DNA from: Bacteroidota bacterium
Lineage (GTDB): Bacteria; Bacteroidota; Bacteroidia; Bacteroidales; VadinHA17
Length of the DNA stretch: 64,000 nt
Direction of reading: 5' to 3'
NCBI GenBank assembly: GCA_018262715.1
Contig: JADFDS010000032.1
Location: 121,418-185,417 of the forward strand
Under the pieces are notes generated by a model, which saw only the letters and a list, made by a program, of their open reading frames with translations, was not told the origin of the DNA and did not search any database. Every line of letters starts with the position of its first letter. The stretch's first letter is position 1. The translations under genes were made by a program, and so were the position numbers. Positions 1-9,368 of the stretch are shown piece by piece.

Positions 1-1950
1 ACCGACTTCGACGGGCGTATCATCCGGATCAACCAGGGTTTTACCCATCTCTTCGGCTATGATGCCGATGAGGCGATGAACAGGATGATTGATGACCTCG
101 TTGTCCCGGAGGAGCTTCGGGATGAAGCGGTAAAGATTGATGAGACGGCCCTTTCCAGCGGAACGGGCTACCTTGAAACGATAAGGAAGGACAAGCAGGG
201 AAACAGGATAAATGTTTCACTGATTGCCTCGTCGGTCATTTCAAACGACATGACCATAGCCTTCCTGGGCATCTACCGTGATATCTCGAGGGAGATAAAG
301 AGCAGACTGATGCAGGAGATCCAGTATAATATCTCTACTGTTGCGCTGCAGGACTCTGACATCTTTGACATCTATCCTACCATAGTAAAGGAGATCGGCA
401 AGCTCTGGAACGTCAACAACTTTTTCATAGCGCTTTACAACAGGGAAAAGGATACTCTCACTTTCCCCTTCTTCGCAGACGAGCGTGACCATTTCCAGGA
501 GACGGCTGCAAGGAACACCCTCACCGGATGGGTTATAAGGAACAATAAGGCTGTGCTGCTCGATGAGAATGACATTCTCATGATTGAGAAGACCGGCGCC
601 ATCAGCCTGGTCGGATCACCTTGCAAAATCTGGATGGGTGTGCCCCTCAGGATGGATGACGAAGTGATAGGAGCCATCTGCCTGCAGGACTACAAGAAGA
701 TTGATGCCTTCACCAATGAAGACCTGCAGGTGTTTGAGTTCATCGCCAACCAGATAGTGCTTACATTACAGCGTCGCAGGATGCTTGACAATCTCATCAC
801 TGCCCGCAAGAGGGCCGAGGAAGCTGCTTTCTCCAAGCAGCAGTTCATGTCTACCATGAGCCATGAGATACGCACTCCGCTGAATGAAGTGATCGGCATT
901 ACCAACCTGCTGTGGCAGAGTGATCCGCGTGAAGACCAGATGGACTACATAAATACGCTGCGCTTCTCTGCCAACCACCTCCTTTCCCTTGTAAATGACA
1001 TCCTTGATTACAACAAGATGGAGGCAGGCAAGATCGTCTTTGAAAAGACCGAGTTTGACCTGACAAGCATGCTTGAAGACATAAAGCGGTCATACAGCCA
1101 CAGGGCCCTCGAGAAGGGTATTTACTTCACCCTGGAGAAGAGTCCTGATCTGCCGGTGACCCTAATCGGTGACCCCATCAGACTTAACCAGATACTTTCC
1201 AACCTGCTTTCAAACGCAATGAAATTCACATCGCAGGGAGGAGTGACGTTGAAGGCTTCTGTAAAAGACCGCCAGGAGGGCAGGGCGGTAATAGAGTTCT
1301 CGGTAGCTGATACGGGCATCGGGATAGCCCGCGAGAAGCAGGAGGAGATCTTTGAGAGCTATGCACAGGCATCGTCTGACACCACCCGCAAGTATGGCGG
1401 GACGGGACTGGGCCTGGCAATCTGCAAGAGGCTGGTTGATCTCCAGGGAGGCACCATCGGCGTGACAAGCGAGCCTGACAATGGTTCGGTTTTCACGTTC
1501 TCCATTGAGTACAGCATGCCGGCTGCAGAGCCCAGAACGGCAGAGCGCGGAACCGCATCGGACAGCATGAAGGCTCTTGTCGGGAAGAAGATTCTCGTTG
1601 CGGAAGACAACAAGATCAACTTCTTCGTTGCCAATAAATTCCTTGAAAGCTGGGGTGTTAAGGTCACTCACGTCGAAAACGGGGCACTGGCGCTGGAGGA
1701 GATCAGAAAGCAGGACTTCGACCTCATACTCATGGACCTTCACATGCCTGTCATGGACGGCATTGAGGCTACGAGGATCATAAGAAGTTCGACTGACAGG
1801 AAGATAAGCCAGATACCGATTGTGGCTCTCACCGCTGCAGTGATGTCAGAGGCTCATGACAAGATTGAGAACCTGGCTATCAATGACTACGTGCTGAAGC
1901 CGTTCAAGCCCAAAGATCTTTATGACAGGATACTGAAGAATTCAAGATAG
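1..1950 (+). CDS. Hybrid sensor histidine kinase, PAS-GAF-HisKA-HATPase-REC (5' partial)
   Basis: The reading frame is open from base 1, so the N-terminus lies outside the window and 649 residues are visible. The first ~95 residues match a PAS fold ([20 protein letters not shown]). A GAF-like domain follows (about 110-255). The HisKA dimerisation domain carries the phosphoacceptor His in [14 protein letters not shown] (visible residue 288). The ATPase domain shows the G1 box DTGIGIA and G2 box [15 protein letters not shown]-terminal receiver domain has its Asp in [13 protein letters not shown] (about residue 579) and the conserved Lys in VLKPF. No membrane segment is visible, although one could lie in the missing part. 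It should autophosphorylate and pass phosphate to its own receiver. The signal and output are unknown and no partner regulator is adjacent. Confidence 0.93.
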   Translation, partial: TDFDGRIIRINQGFTHLFGYDADEAMNRMIDDLVVPEELRDEAVKIDETALSSGTGYLETIRKDKQGNRINVSLIASSVISNDMTIAFLGIYRDISREIKSRLMQEIQYNISTVALQDSDIFDIYPTIVKEIGKLWNVNNFFIALYNREKDTLTFPFFADERDHFQETAARNTLTGWVIRNNKAVLLDENDILMIEKTGAISLVGSPCKIWMGVPLRMDDEVIGAICLQDYKKIDAFTNEDLQVFEFIANQIVLTLQRRRMLDNLITARKRAEEAAFSKQQFMSTMSHEIRTPLNEVIGITNLLWQSDPREDQMDYINTLRFSANHLLSLVNDILDYNKMEAGKIVFEKTEFDLTSMLEDIKRSYSHRALEKGIYFTLEKSPDLPVTLIGDPIRLNQILSNLLSNAMKFTSQGGVTLKASVKDRQEGRAVIEFSVADTGIGIAREKQEEIFESYAQASSDTTRKYGGTGLGLAICKRLVDLQGGTIGVTSEPDNGSVFTFSIEYSMPAAEPRTAERGTASDSMKALVGKKILVAEDNKINFFVANKFLESWGVKVTHVENGALALEEIRKQDFDLILMDLHMPVMDGIEATRIIRSSTDRKISQIPIVALTAAVMSEAHDKIENLAINDYVLKPFKPKDLYDRILKNSR

Positions 1951-1974
1951 GCGCTGCAATGGCGCCTTTTTTTT
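1949..1974 (+). terminator. Rho-independent terminator of the hybrid kinase gene
   Basis: A hairpin with arms AGGCGC (1949-1954) and GCGCCT (1962-1967) is followed by a run of eight T. It starts inside the TAG stop codon of the kinase gene and its T run touches the stop codon of the convergent TPR gene. Confidence 0.85.
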
Positions 1975-3184
1975 ACCTGATACAGTACCTGGCGAGGTAA
2001 TCAGTTGCCTCCTTCACTCCCAGACTCCTTGCCTTGCGGAGGTAATAGCAGGCATCATCACTTCTGCCGCTGTTTATGAGTGCAATCCCGAGGTTAAGGT
2101 TCACATTGCCGTTCTCCGGATCCAGGTCAAGGCTCATTGTATAATCCTCGGCAGCCCTGTCCCAGGTACGCGCTGCGAGCCACGCGTCACCCCGCAGCCT
2201 GAAGGAAGAGGCCTCGCCGGGATGCTTGTCGACATTGTCATTCAGGTAGGGCAGCGCTTCGTATATTGCCCCCTCTTCCGCATATGTTTTTCCGATCAGC
2301 CCGAGCGCCTCGGTATTGTCAGGATCAATGGAAATATACCTCTGCATCTCCTTCTTCGCAGCCTCCCTGTCTCCGGACCTGATCAGCATGCGTGCCCTTT
2401 TGAGCAGCAATGCAGGGTCAGCAACATGGGCGCTGATCATCCTGTCATATATGGCTGCCGCAGCGTAGGCGCTTCCCTCCCCTTCGCGGGCTTCAGCAAG
2501 GGTATAGAGCCATCCTGCCGGAGCATCACTGTTCCCGGTGATGGTTTCAAGGATATCCGCTGCCTCACGGTACTTGCCGTTGCTCATGAGGATGCAGGCG
2601 TGACAGTATTCGGTAACCGGTTTTTCAGGATAGAGTGATGCCAGCTCGGCGTATGCCCCCGCTGCCATGTCATTGCGTCCTGATTTAAGGTAATAGTCTA
2701 TCTCCCAGCTTTTCCTCTCATCACCCCTGTACCAGTCCTTCTTCCAGAGCGCTCTCCACTCAGGTGAGGAAGAGACAGACCTGAATGAGGGATCAAGCAT
2801 GATCTCCGGCTCGGGCTTCCTCAGGGCAGACTTAAGGTGGGCTTCCAGCAATGAGACAGCAGTCTTTGCATCGCCACCGGCTGCAGCACACCTGGCAAGG
2901 CCATAGAGCCCTGATCCCTGGCTAAGGTTCTCCGCCCTCATGAAATCGGCTCTTGCCTCCCTGATCATGGATGCCCTGAGGTAGATGTCACCCCTGACTG
3001 AAAGGAGGTTGGCGTCGCCATTTAGTTCATCCGTTCCTGCGAGAAGTGCTGCAGCCTCTCCTGCTTCTCCCCTGCCGGCAAGGGTGATTGCCCTGAGGAG
3101 GGTCTCGTAACCCGTCTGGCCTGACATAATCTGTGAGGCCAGCAGAACAGCCAGGCTGAACAGTATCTTTTTCATTGTTTTCAT
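1973..3184 (-). CDS. Secreted tetratricopeptide-repeat protein
   Basis: This 403-residue protein begins with a signal peptide (MKTMKKILFSLAVLLASQ) and then consists almost wholly of helical TPR-like repeats. The clearest lie near the C-terminus, with alternating small and large residues such as GDAWLAARTWDRAAEDYTMS. TPR arrays bind other proteins, so a scaffold role in the periplasm is likely, but the partner is unknown. Its ATG overlaps the stop of the upstream T9SS cargo gene by four bases (ATGA, 3181-3184), so the two are translationally coupled. That coupling suggests the TPR protein helps export, fold or anchor the surface protein; this is inference from context only. Confidence 0.85.
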   Translation of the reverse strand: MKTMKKILFSLAVLLASQIMSGQTGYETLLRAITLAGRGEAGEAAALLAGTDELNGDANLLSVRGDIYLRASMIREARADFMRAENLSQGSGLYGLARCAAAGGDAKTAVSLLEAHLKSALRKPEPEIMLDPSFRSVSSSPEWRALWKKDWYRGDERKSWEIDYYLKSGRNDMAAGAYAELASLYPEKPVTEYCHACILMSNGKYREAADILETITGNSDAPAGWLYTLAEAREGEGSAYAAAAIYDRMISAHVADPALLLKRARMLIRSGDREAAKKEMQRYISIDPDNTEALGLIGKTYAEEGAIYEALPYLNDNVDKHPGEASSFRLRGDAWLAARTWDRAAEDYTMSLDLDPENGNVNLNLGIALINSGRSDDACYYLRKARSLGVKEATDYLARYCIR

Positions 3185-5802
3185 TTTTTACCTTCAATAA
3201 TACCGGGCCCTGCATCCTTTTCGGCAAAGACATGGATAAAACCGCTCAGGTGGAACTGTTCCAGTCCGCTGATCCTTCTCTCGAACACCTCGCAATCATA
3301 GTAGTAAACACCTGTCGGCACCACCCTGCCCTTATATGTTCCGTCCCAGTTCAGTCTGGGCTCCTGGGTACTGAATACCAGCACTCCGGCTCTGTTGAAG
3401 AGCCTGAATTCAACCTTCTCAACCAGTGCGGAGGTCTTCGCCAGCAGCCAGTCATTGAAATCGTCACCGTTGGGTGTGAAGACGTTCGGTATCTCATAGA
3501 AGTTGCATGAGTCAACACAAACCATCGTTGACAGGGGACTCTCGTTACCGATCTGGTCAAATGTTGAGATGGCATAGCAGCCTGCAACATAGTCAGGAAG
3601 TGAGTGAACATATTTTCTTACTTCCCTGTCATTTATGGTTGCCAGCAGCGTAAGATCCTCCTCTGTGGTCTGTTTGTAATAGAGTTTGTATCCTGCCACA
3701 TCATCAAGACAGAGCGGATCCTCAATTGTCCACCTGACTGTGTTATAAAGACTGTCACATTGTGATGACACCGTCAGGGCCGGCGTGCAGGGCGGTTCAT
3801 TGTCAACCGGCACTGCGCATGCACGCTGTGAGAGGTTTACCAGGTTCTTCGGTGTTCCGGTGCCCTGATAGCCCCCCCTGGAAACAACATAATAGCAATA
3901 CTCGGTGCCGTTTACCAGGCCGCCGTCAGTAAAGGTCAGCTGGTTTGTTGAACCCACCGGCTCCCAGGTCGAGCCGTTGTACCTGTAAAAGTCATAGGAG
4001 GTGTTGATCCACGGCACATTCCGGGTCATCTCAAAGCGAACCTTTCTGTCGCCGGGAAGTGCGGTAAGGAAGAGTGACGAAGCTATGCCCGGATCACCTA
4101 TCAGGAACCTGTTTCCCGGGGCATTGTTATACAGTTCAATCTTGTATACCCACCCCTTGTCAAGCGTGTTGATCAGGGTGTCAATGTAAACCGTGTCATT
4201 CAGGTCTGTTGTCGGAAGGGTATGTATCAGCTGCCATGAGGTGCCGGCTATTCCTTCTGCACGGTAAATAAGATATTCATAGGGTCCGTTGGCAGGTATG
4301 GTGTCAAGGCGGCCAGGCTTCTGCCATGCGAGGGTCAGAGATCCGTTCACAGCATGGGTGTTCCGGACCGAGACATTTGTGATCAGGGGGATACCCGTAA
4401 TCAGCGAGGTGACTATTTCATTGGATGGTTTGCTCTCCGTACCGTTTGGATAGACGGCCACAATCCTGTATGCATATTCGGTACCGGCCTCCAGGGCATC
4501 GTCAGAATCGGTGAAGCTGACGGTTCCGGGTCCTCCGGCGTACCCGACCTTTACAAATCCTGCTGACGGAGGTATGCCGTCATAGCAAGGGTCGGCCGGC
4601 AGGGTGGATGCACCCTCGCGCCTGTAGATGCTGAACCCTGCTACCTGGTCAGTGACATACCCTGCCCAGGAAAGCTGAACCACCTTGCCCTGCGGCACGG
4701 CTGTCAGCAGCACGGGGGAGGGTCCCAGCACCTTTATACTCATGTTGTCAATATCAACCAGCTGCAGCTCCCTGTTGGAGTCCTCTGCCTTGATGATAAT
4801 ATCATATGGCTGGTGCCTGACCGCATTATGGCATGGTGTCCAGCTCAGCCGCGCCGTAGTATGGCCGGCGATGCGTGACAGTGTGGTAAAGGCAGCCGGA
4901 CAGTCAGTGGAGGTAAAGATGCCCGAGGTTGCCAGCAGAGTCACTGAATCAAGATCGGCATCGGTGGCCTGTATGTCGAGTGTAACCTGCTGGCCGGCTT
5001 CAACGCACAGGTCATTAAGCTGTGATGTCACAGGAGGTTTGTTGTCTGTCTCGTAAACCTCAATCTGCATGTCGCGGACCACGATCCCGATCTTGATGCC
5101 TGCGCGCCATTCCTGTATTTCCATGGCGACGTTGTAGATACCTATGGCAGTGGGGGCATCCCAGACCAGGTCACCTGATATGGAATCAACATAAAACTTA
5201 CGGGAAGCGGGAGGCAGAACATAATTCTGAATCGGTTTGCCATCCTCCCTTGTGCACACGGTGAGCTTGTATGAAAGGCTGTCGCCGTCGGGGTCAAAGG
5301 CTGCAGGGTTGTGGATGAATATCTGCCCCAGGGCAGCCTTGTCATAAGGCGGATTGAGCAGCACGGGAGTGCTGTTCCTGCCAACGGCAGTGTTAACAAT
5401 GAGTATGGTAGAGATGGAGAAAACGACGTTTACCGAGTTGGGAATGTTTTCCACTCCGAAGTTCCGGTTCGGGTCCTGAACCACAATCCTGTAAACCCCG
5501 GGTCCGGGATAGGTATGCTCCGCCACGTAGACGTTCTTCTTGTAGTTGTTCGGCAGAATGGTCTCTGAGATCCTTGCCACGTTGGTGATAGAGTTATCAC
5601 CCCATTCGACGTCAAGTGCCGGTCTGTCTGCCTTGCTCAGTGTGTAGGTGAATGTGGTTACCGTCACCTCGAAGGTGAGGTCCGATATCTGCCTGTATGT
5701 AATCTCCCCTGCCCTGTTGTGTGTTGCGGTAGCGCTGAAAGTCACAGCCAGCAACAATGACAGTGCATAAAAAAATCGTCTTCTCATCTCACTCCGTTTC
5801 AT
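3181..5802 (-). CDS. Surface protein with fibronectin-III-like modules and T9SS type B (gliding-associated) C-terminal domain
   Basis: The product has 873 residues: a signal peptide, an N-terminal Ig/PKD-like region, several fibronectin type III-like modules in the middle (about 370-700), and a C-terminal domain of the gliding motility-associated type. The last is recognised by NVFTPNGDDFNDW followed by FRLFNRAGVLVFST, NWDGTYKG and PTGVYYY. This domain is the type B sorting signal that directs proteins through the type IX secretion system in Bacteroidota, so the protein is probably exported to the cell surface or medium. Its cargo function is unknown and no catalytic motif was seen. It sits between the DUF6702-type gene and the TPR gene, joined to both by ATGA overlaps. 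Confidence 0.9.
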   Translation of the reverse strand: MKRSEMRRRFFYALSLLLAVTFSATATHNRAGEITYRQISDLTFEVTVTTFTYTLSKADRPALDVEWGDNSITNVARISETILPNNYKKNVYVAEHTYPGPGVYRIVVQDPNRNFGVENIPNSVNVVFSISTILIVNTAVGRNSTPVLLNPPYDKAALGQIFIHNPAAFDPDGDSLSYKLTVCTREDGKPIQNYVLPPASRKFYVDSISGDLVWDAPTAIGIYNVAMEIQEWRAGIKIGIVVRDMQIEVYETDNKPPVTSQLNDLCVEAGQQVTLDIQATDADLDSVTLLATSGIFTSTDCPAAFTTLSRIAGHTTARLSWTPCHNAVRHQPYDIIIKAEDSNRELQLVDIDNMSIKVLGPSPVLLTAVPQGKVVQLSWAGYVTDQVAGFSIYRREGASTLPADPCYDGIPPSAGFVKVGYAGGPGTVSFTDSDDALEAGTEYAYRIVAVYPNGTESKPSNEIVTSLITGIPLITNVSVRNTHAVNGSLTLAWQKPGRLDTIPANGPYEYLIYRAEGIAGTSWQLIHTLPTTDLNDTVYIDTLINTLDKGWVYKIELYNNAPGNRFLIGDPGIASSLFLTALPGDRKVRFEMTRNVPWINTSYDFYRYNGSTWEPVGSTNQLTFTDGGLVNGTEYCYYVVSRGGYQGTGTPKNLVNLSQRACAVPVDNEPPCTPALTVSSQCDSLYNTVRWTIEDPLCLDDVAGYKLYYKQTTEEDLTLLATINDREVRKYVHSLPDYVAGCYAISTFDQIGNESPLSTMVCVDSCNFYEIPNVFTPNGDDFNDWLLAKTSALVEKVEFRLFNRAGVLVFSTQEPRLNWDGTYKGRVVPTGVYYYDCEVFERRISGLEQFHLSGFIHVFAEKDAGPGIIEGKK

Positions 5803-6260
5803 TTCACAAGATAACTCTTCAATGTATCGGTTACAGTGAACCTGTAACCCTCCTCTGTACCTCCATAGCCAAAGAGGAGCATGTTTGCCTGGTCTTCATA
5901 CAGCCGGGTCATGATGCGGTTCATCACGGCAACATTCTTCACTCTTTTCCTGCCCTTTGCCCGGAGGGTGAAGCGATGTTCCAGACCGTCAGCACCGGCT
6001 GATAACAGTTCCATGTTTACAGGTTTCCCATCCTCAAGTATCATGACCCTGTCAGAAAGATACATGAAATACCTCTCATCAGTGCTGCCGGTTATTTCGC
6101 CGCCGTTGCTCAGACCAAGGTTCATATCAGCTTCAAGGTCATCACTCCAGACCTTAACAAAGACTGACCAAACCCTGTTCACGCCGTCATAATCTATACC
6201 TGTAAGTGAAACATGTACAGGATGGATCAGGAGCAGGAGTGTGAGTGTTATTGTCTTCAT
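5799..6260 (-). CDS. Small exported DUF6702-like protein
   Basis: This 153-residue protein has a short hydrophobic N-terminus (MKTITLTLLLLIHPVHVSLT) and a beta-rich body. The HPVHVSLTGIDYD start followed by FVKVWSDDLEADM resembles the Bacteroidota family DUF6702, whose function is unknown; I assign it by recall of the pattern. The stop overlaps the start of the T9SS cargo gene by four bases, and pyk ends 28 bases upstream, so it probably belongs to the aroQ-pyk transcript or to a short operon starting in the gap. Confidence 0.72.
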   Translation of the reverse strand: MKTITLTLLLLIHPVHVSLTGIDYDGVNRVWSVFVKVWSDDLEADMNLGLSNGGEITGSTDERYFMYLSDRVMILEDGKPVNMELLSAGADGLEHRFTLRAKGRKRVKNVAVMNRIMTRLYEDQANMLLFGYGGTEEGYRFTVTDTLKSYLVK

Positions 6261-6288
6261 GCCGGCACGGATTTAATTGCAGCAAAAA

Positions 6289-7746
6289 TCAAGCCATCAG
6301 GTCTTGTTCGGTCACCCCTGCCCTCTCCCTGAGGTAGTCAACAGTGCCTACCTCAATGAACGAGAACCCGGTGCCTCTGGAGAAGTTGCCGGCCAGCACC
6401 ACAACTATGTCGCTGTCTTTCATGGTGTAATTCCTCAGGAGCTCCCTTACCGAGACATGGATGAACTCATCAACTGACATTTTCTTTTCAATGAAGATGG
6501 GGATTACGCCATATGAAAGCGCCAGTTCTCTCATGGTCCGGTGTGAATAACAGTGTGCGATGACCGGGTTAATACCCCTGAAAGCAGCCATGTTTCTGAT
6601 GGCAGTGCCATTGACAGTATCAGCCAGGATAGCTCTTGCCTTTATTCTGATAGAGGTTTTCACAGCCACCTTTGCCAGGTAAGCTGAAACCGGTCCGCTC
6701 AGTGTGCCGGCTGGCATCTCGATGTACTGGTCCTTTTCTTTCTCTGTCTCGGAGGCAATGCGAGTCATGGTTCTGACCGCCTCTACGGGATATTTTCCTG
6801 CAGCAGTCTCTCCGCTGAGCATCAGGGCATCCGTCTGGCTGTAGACAGCGTTGGCCACATCACTCACTTCGGCTCTTGTGGGCCTGGGATTCTGAATCAT
6901 CGAGTGAAGCATCTGCGTTGCTACTATCACAGGCTTGCGCTTCTCAATGCACCTGGCGATGATGTTTCGCTGGATGCCGGGGATCCGCTCAAAGGGAACC
7001 TCGATGGCAAGGTCACCCCTGGCAACCATGATCCCGTAAGAGTGATCCATGATCTCCTCGAGATTATCCACCCCCTGCTGATTCTCTATCTTGGAGATGA
7101 TCTTTATTGCACTGGACCGTCGGTCAAGCAGACGCTGAACCGCAAGCACATCCTCCTTTGACCTGACAAATGAATGAGCTATGAATTCAATGTCAAGCTC
7201 AACCGCCAGGTCTATGAAACCGAGATCACGTTCACTCACCGAAGGCAGGTTTATCCTTACCTGGGGAATGTTGACAGTCTTGCGTGAACCCAGAATACCG
7301 TCATTTTCTATTCTTCCGGTCAGGGTTTTGCCCTCACGGCCGGTAATCTTTATCTCAAGCTCGCCGTCATCAATAAGGATGACAGCTCCCTCCGGGACAT
7401 ACTTTGCAATATCACAGTAGTTAACATTGATAACCTCACGGGTGGTGCCGGCTGCCGAATTGCCGGAGACCCTGACTGTGTCGCCCTTGTGGAATCTCAG
7501 GGGTTCTTCACATGAGGTTGTTCTAATCTCAGGTCCCTTGGTGTCAAGGAGTACGGCAATATTGTCAGATATGCTGCGTACGTTTGCCACAATCTTCCTT
7601 ACGCCGTCGGTATCAAGATGGGCAGAATTGACCCTGACAACATCCATTCCGGCTTCATGGAGCCTGCGCAGGAATGCGGGCTCGCAGTTCCTGTCGGAAA
7701 TGGTTGCAACTATCTTGGTTCTCTTCTTGAGCAGGCTTCTTGCCAT
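6289..7746 (-). CDS. pyk: Pyruvate kinase
   Basis: The 485-residue protein transfers phosphate from PEP to ADP, the last step of glycolysis. Visible signatures are the N-terminal KIVATISDRN strand with the following VRVNSAH, the DTKGPEIRT active-site loop, the metal and substrate motif KIENQQGVDN, the MVARGDLAIEVP strand, and SGETAAGKYPVEAV. The length fits a pyruvate kinase without the extra C-terminal PEP-utiliser domain. The gene is 7 bases downstream of aroQ. A PPDK gene that catalyses the reverse-capable reaction lies 2 kb away, so flux at this node can be set in either direction. Confidence 0.96.
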   Translation of the reverse strand: MARSLLKKRTKIVATISDRNCEPAFLRRLHEAGMDVVRVNSAHLDTDGVRKIVANVRSISDNIAVLLDTKGPEIRTTSCEEPLRFHKGDTVRVSGNSAAGTTREVINVNYCDIAKYVPEGAVILIDDGELEIKITGREGKTLTGRIENDGILGSRKTVNIPQVRINLPSVSERDLGFIDLAVELDIEFIAHSFVRSKEDVLAVQRLLDRRSSAIKIISKIENQQGVDNLEEIMDHSYGIMVARGDLAIEVPFERIPGIQRNIIARCIEKRKPVIVATQMLHSMIQNPRPTRAEVSDVANAVYSQTDALMLSGETAAGKYPVEAVRTMTRIASETEKEKDQYIEMPAGTLSGPVSAYLAKVAVKTSIRIKARAILADTVNGTAIRNMAAFRGINPVIAHCYSHRTMRELALSYGVIPIFIEKKMSVDEFIHVSVRELLRNYTMKDSDIVVVLAGNFSRGTGFSFIEVGTVDYLRERAGVTEQDLMA

Positions 7747-7753
7747 AGTCAGC

Positions 7754-8182
7754 TTATTTTTTCAGAATTTCGATGAGAGCCTCTGCCGCGAGCCTGTAGC
7801 CGTCAGTTCCCATTCCCATGATAGTGCCCCTGCAGTACCGCCCGGTGAGGCTTGTATGCCGGAATTCCTCCCTGGTCAGGAGGTTTGAGATATGAACCTC
7901 TATTGCCGGTATGGTGATTGCGGCGACAGCATCGGCCATGGCCACGGATGTATGGGAATAGCCTCCGGGGTTGATGATGATTCCGTCTGCAGTGCTTCCG
8001 GCTTCCTGTATCCTGTTCACAAGCTCTCCTTCAATATTTGACTGCGAGTACCTGAATGAGACCTGCGGGAAACGTTCCTTCAGCCGGTTGAGAACGGATT
8101 CAAATCCTTCGGTTCCGTAAATGGCCGGTTCTCTCTTTCCGAGGAGGTTGAGATTTGGCCCGTTGATAATTTCTATCGTCAT
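7754..8182 (-). CDS. aroQ: Type II 3-dehydroquinate dehydratase
   Basis: This enzyme removes water from 3-dehydroquinate in the shikimate pathway. The N-terminal IINGPNLNLLGKREPAIYG carries the conserved Asn, Arg and catalytic Tyr; INPGGYSHTSVAMADA and EVHISNLLTREEFRHTS complete the active site with the catalytic His. I place the start at the ATG at 8182 (142 residues) because family members begin about three residues before IINGPN; a GTG at 8194 in the same frame would add four residues. The type II family is a dodecamer unrelated to AroD. It is the first gene of the leftward cluster with pyk. Confidence 0.95.
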   Translation of the reverse strand: MTIEIINGPNLNLLGKREPAIYGTEGFESVLNRLKERFPQVSFRYSQSNIEGELVNRIQEAGSTADGIIINPGGYSHTSVAMADAVAAITIPAIEVHISNLLTREEFRHTSLTGRYCRGTIMGMGTDGYRLAAEALIEILKK

Positions 8183-8217
8183 TTTTTCTGCCACGCTGAT
8201 GGTTGTATCTGTCAGTA

Positions 8218-8225
8218 CAAAAATA
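8218..8225 (-). promoter_or_regulatory. -7 box for aroQ
   Basis: On the minus strand this reads TATTTTTG, an exact match to the Bacteroidota -7 form TAnnTTTG. It lies about 36 bases upstream of the aroQ ATG. No clear -33 TTG was identified. Confidence 0.5.
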
Positions 8226-8259
8226 AAGAAATGACCGGATTTAAGACGGTTATAAGATA

Positions 8260-8267
8260 TAACTTTG
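8260..8267 (+). promoter_or_regulatory. -7 box for xerD
   Basis: TAACTTTG matches TAnnTTTG exactly, 20 bases before the xerD start. A four-codon mini-ORF (ATG AGC CTA TGA, 8279-8290) in the short leader ends over the xerD ATG. Confidence 0.5.
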
Positions 8268-8286
8268 GGAGCAGCAACATGAGCCT

Positions 8287-9195
8287 ATGACAATATCGTG
8301 GACAGATGCCATCAGGGGTTTCGGCAGGTATCTCAGGATCGAGCGTTCGCTTTCGCCGAACAGTGTTGCTGCATACCTGGCTGATGTACGACGGTTGCAC
8401 GACTGGGTGGAATCACACAGGCCGGGGACCTGGCCGTCAGCGCTCACCTACAGGGACCTGAGCGATTTCGTGGCATTTATTGCAACCAGGGACGATGCAG
8501 TGCGGACCCAGGCAAGGGTCATCTCGGGAATCAGGTCATTCTGCAGGTATATGCTCATTGAAAACCTCGTCACCGATGATCCGTCTGCGCTGCTGGAGCT
8601 GCCAAGGACAGGAATGAAACTTCCGGAGGTGCTGTCTGTGGAAGAGATCGACCGGATGGTTGCATCGATAGACCTGAGCGTACCGGCAGGACACAGGAAC
8701 AGGGCAATTATTGAAACCATGTACGGATGCGGGTTGAGGGTATCCGAACTGGTCAACATGCGTCTCACTGACATCCACCGTGGTGAGGGTTTCGTTACCG
8801 TCACCGGGAAGGGTAACAAGCAAAGGTTAGTGCCGATAGGCACTGTAACGCTAAAGGAGATAGATAATTACATGGAACGCCGGATGATGATGCCGGTAAT
8901 AATCGACATCAACATCCTGTTTCTGAACCGTCGGGGCAGGAAGCTGACACGGGTGATGGTGTTCAACATTGTCAGGGATTGTGCTGCCGCAGCCGGGATA
9001 ACGAAAACAATAAGTCCGCATACCCTCCGCCACTCCTTTGCCACCCACCTGGTTGAGGGAGGCGCTGACCTTCGTGCCGTCCAGGAGATGCTGGGGCATG
9101 AATCCATAACCACCACAGAGATCTACACACATATTGACCGCAGCTACCTGCGTGACACTGTTTTAATGTATCATCCCAGGGCCCGTCGCCGGTAA
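8287..9195 (+). CDS. xerD: Tyrosine recombinase XerD
   Basis: A 302-residue site-specific recombinase, the usual length of XerC/XerD. The N-terminal SAM-like DNA-binding domain covers about residues 1-95. The catalytic domain shows the full set: Arg in YGCGLRVSELVNM, Lys in VTGKGNKQRLVP, HTLRHSFATHL (His and Arg), the second His in MLGHESITTTEIYTH, and the nucleophilic Tyr in EIYTHIDRSYL. Xer recombinases resolve chromosome dimers at dif near the replication terminus. The gene is single, flanked by housekeeping genes and without integrase neighbours, so I call it the housekeeping enzyme rather than a mobile-element integrase. XerC remains an alternative because the pair cannot be told apart with certainty by eye. 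Confidence 0.9.
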   Translation: MTISWTDAIRGFGRYLRIERSLSPNSVAAYLADVRRLHDWVESHRPGTWPSALTYRDLSDFVAFIATRDDAVRTQARVISGIRSFCRYMLIENLVTDDPSALLELPRTGMKLPEVLSVEEIDRMVASIDLSVPAGHRNRAIIETMYGCGLRVSELVNMRLTDIHRGEGFVTVTGKGNKQRLVPIGTVTLKEIDNYMERRMMMPVIIDINILFLNRRGRKLTRVMVFNIVRDCAAAAGITKTISPHTLRHSFATHLVEGGADLRAVQEMLGHESITTTEIYTHIDRSYLRDTVLMYHPRARRR

Positions 9196-9199
9196 TGCT

Positions 9200-9227
9200 G
9201 CAGCTTCCGGACCCGGAAACAGGCTGC
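9200..9227 (+). terminator. Hairpin after xerD, possible terminator
   Basis: TTCCGG (9205-9210) and CCGGAA (9213-9218) form an inner stem, extended by GCAGC (9200-9204) and GCTGC (9223-9227) with a small bulge. There is no T run, so intrinsic termination is uncertain. Confidence 0.3.
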
Positions 9228-9317
9228 TGCAACAGGCACAAATACATTGTCTCACTGCCAGGAAAGGCAACCACTGCAAATAGGAAAAAGGATATTTCTT
9301 TATTTACTCCTTTTTAT

Positions 9318-9325
9318 TACCTTTG
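9318..9325 (+). promoter_or_regulatory. -7 box for ppdK
   Basis: TACCTTTG matches TAnnTTTG exactly and follows a T-rich stretch. The predicted leader is about 38 bases. Confidence 0.55.
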
Positions 9326-9368
9326 CGGTTCGAAAAAAAAGAGATTTTAATCAATAACCAGATCGAAT

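Noticed and set aside
1210..1743. 177-residue open frame opposite the hybrid kinase
   Set aside because: It overlaps the conserved ATPase and receiver domains and shows no motif of its own.
8287..9195. Integrase of a mobile element
   Set aside because: The length, the lack of an adjacent attachment repeat or cargo genes, and the housekeeping setting favour XerD.
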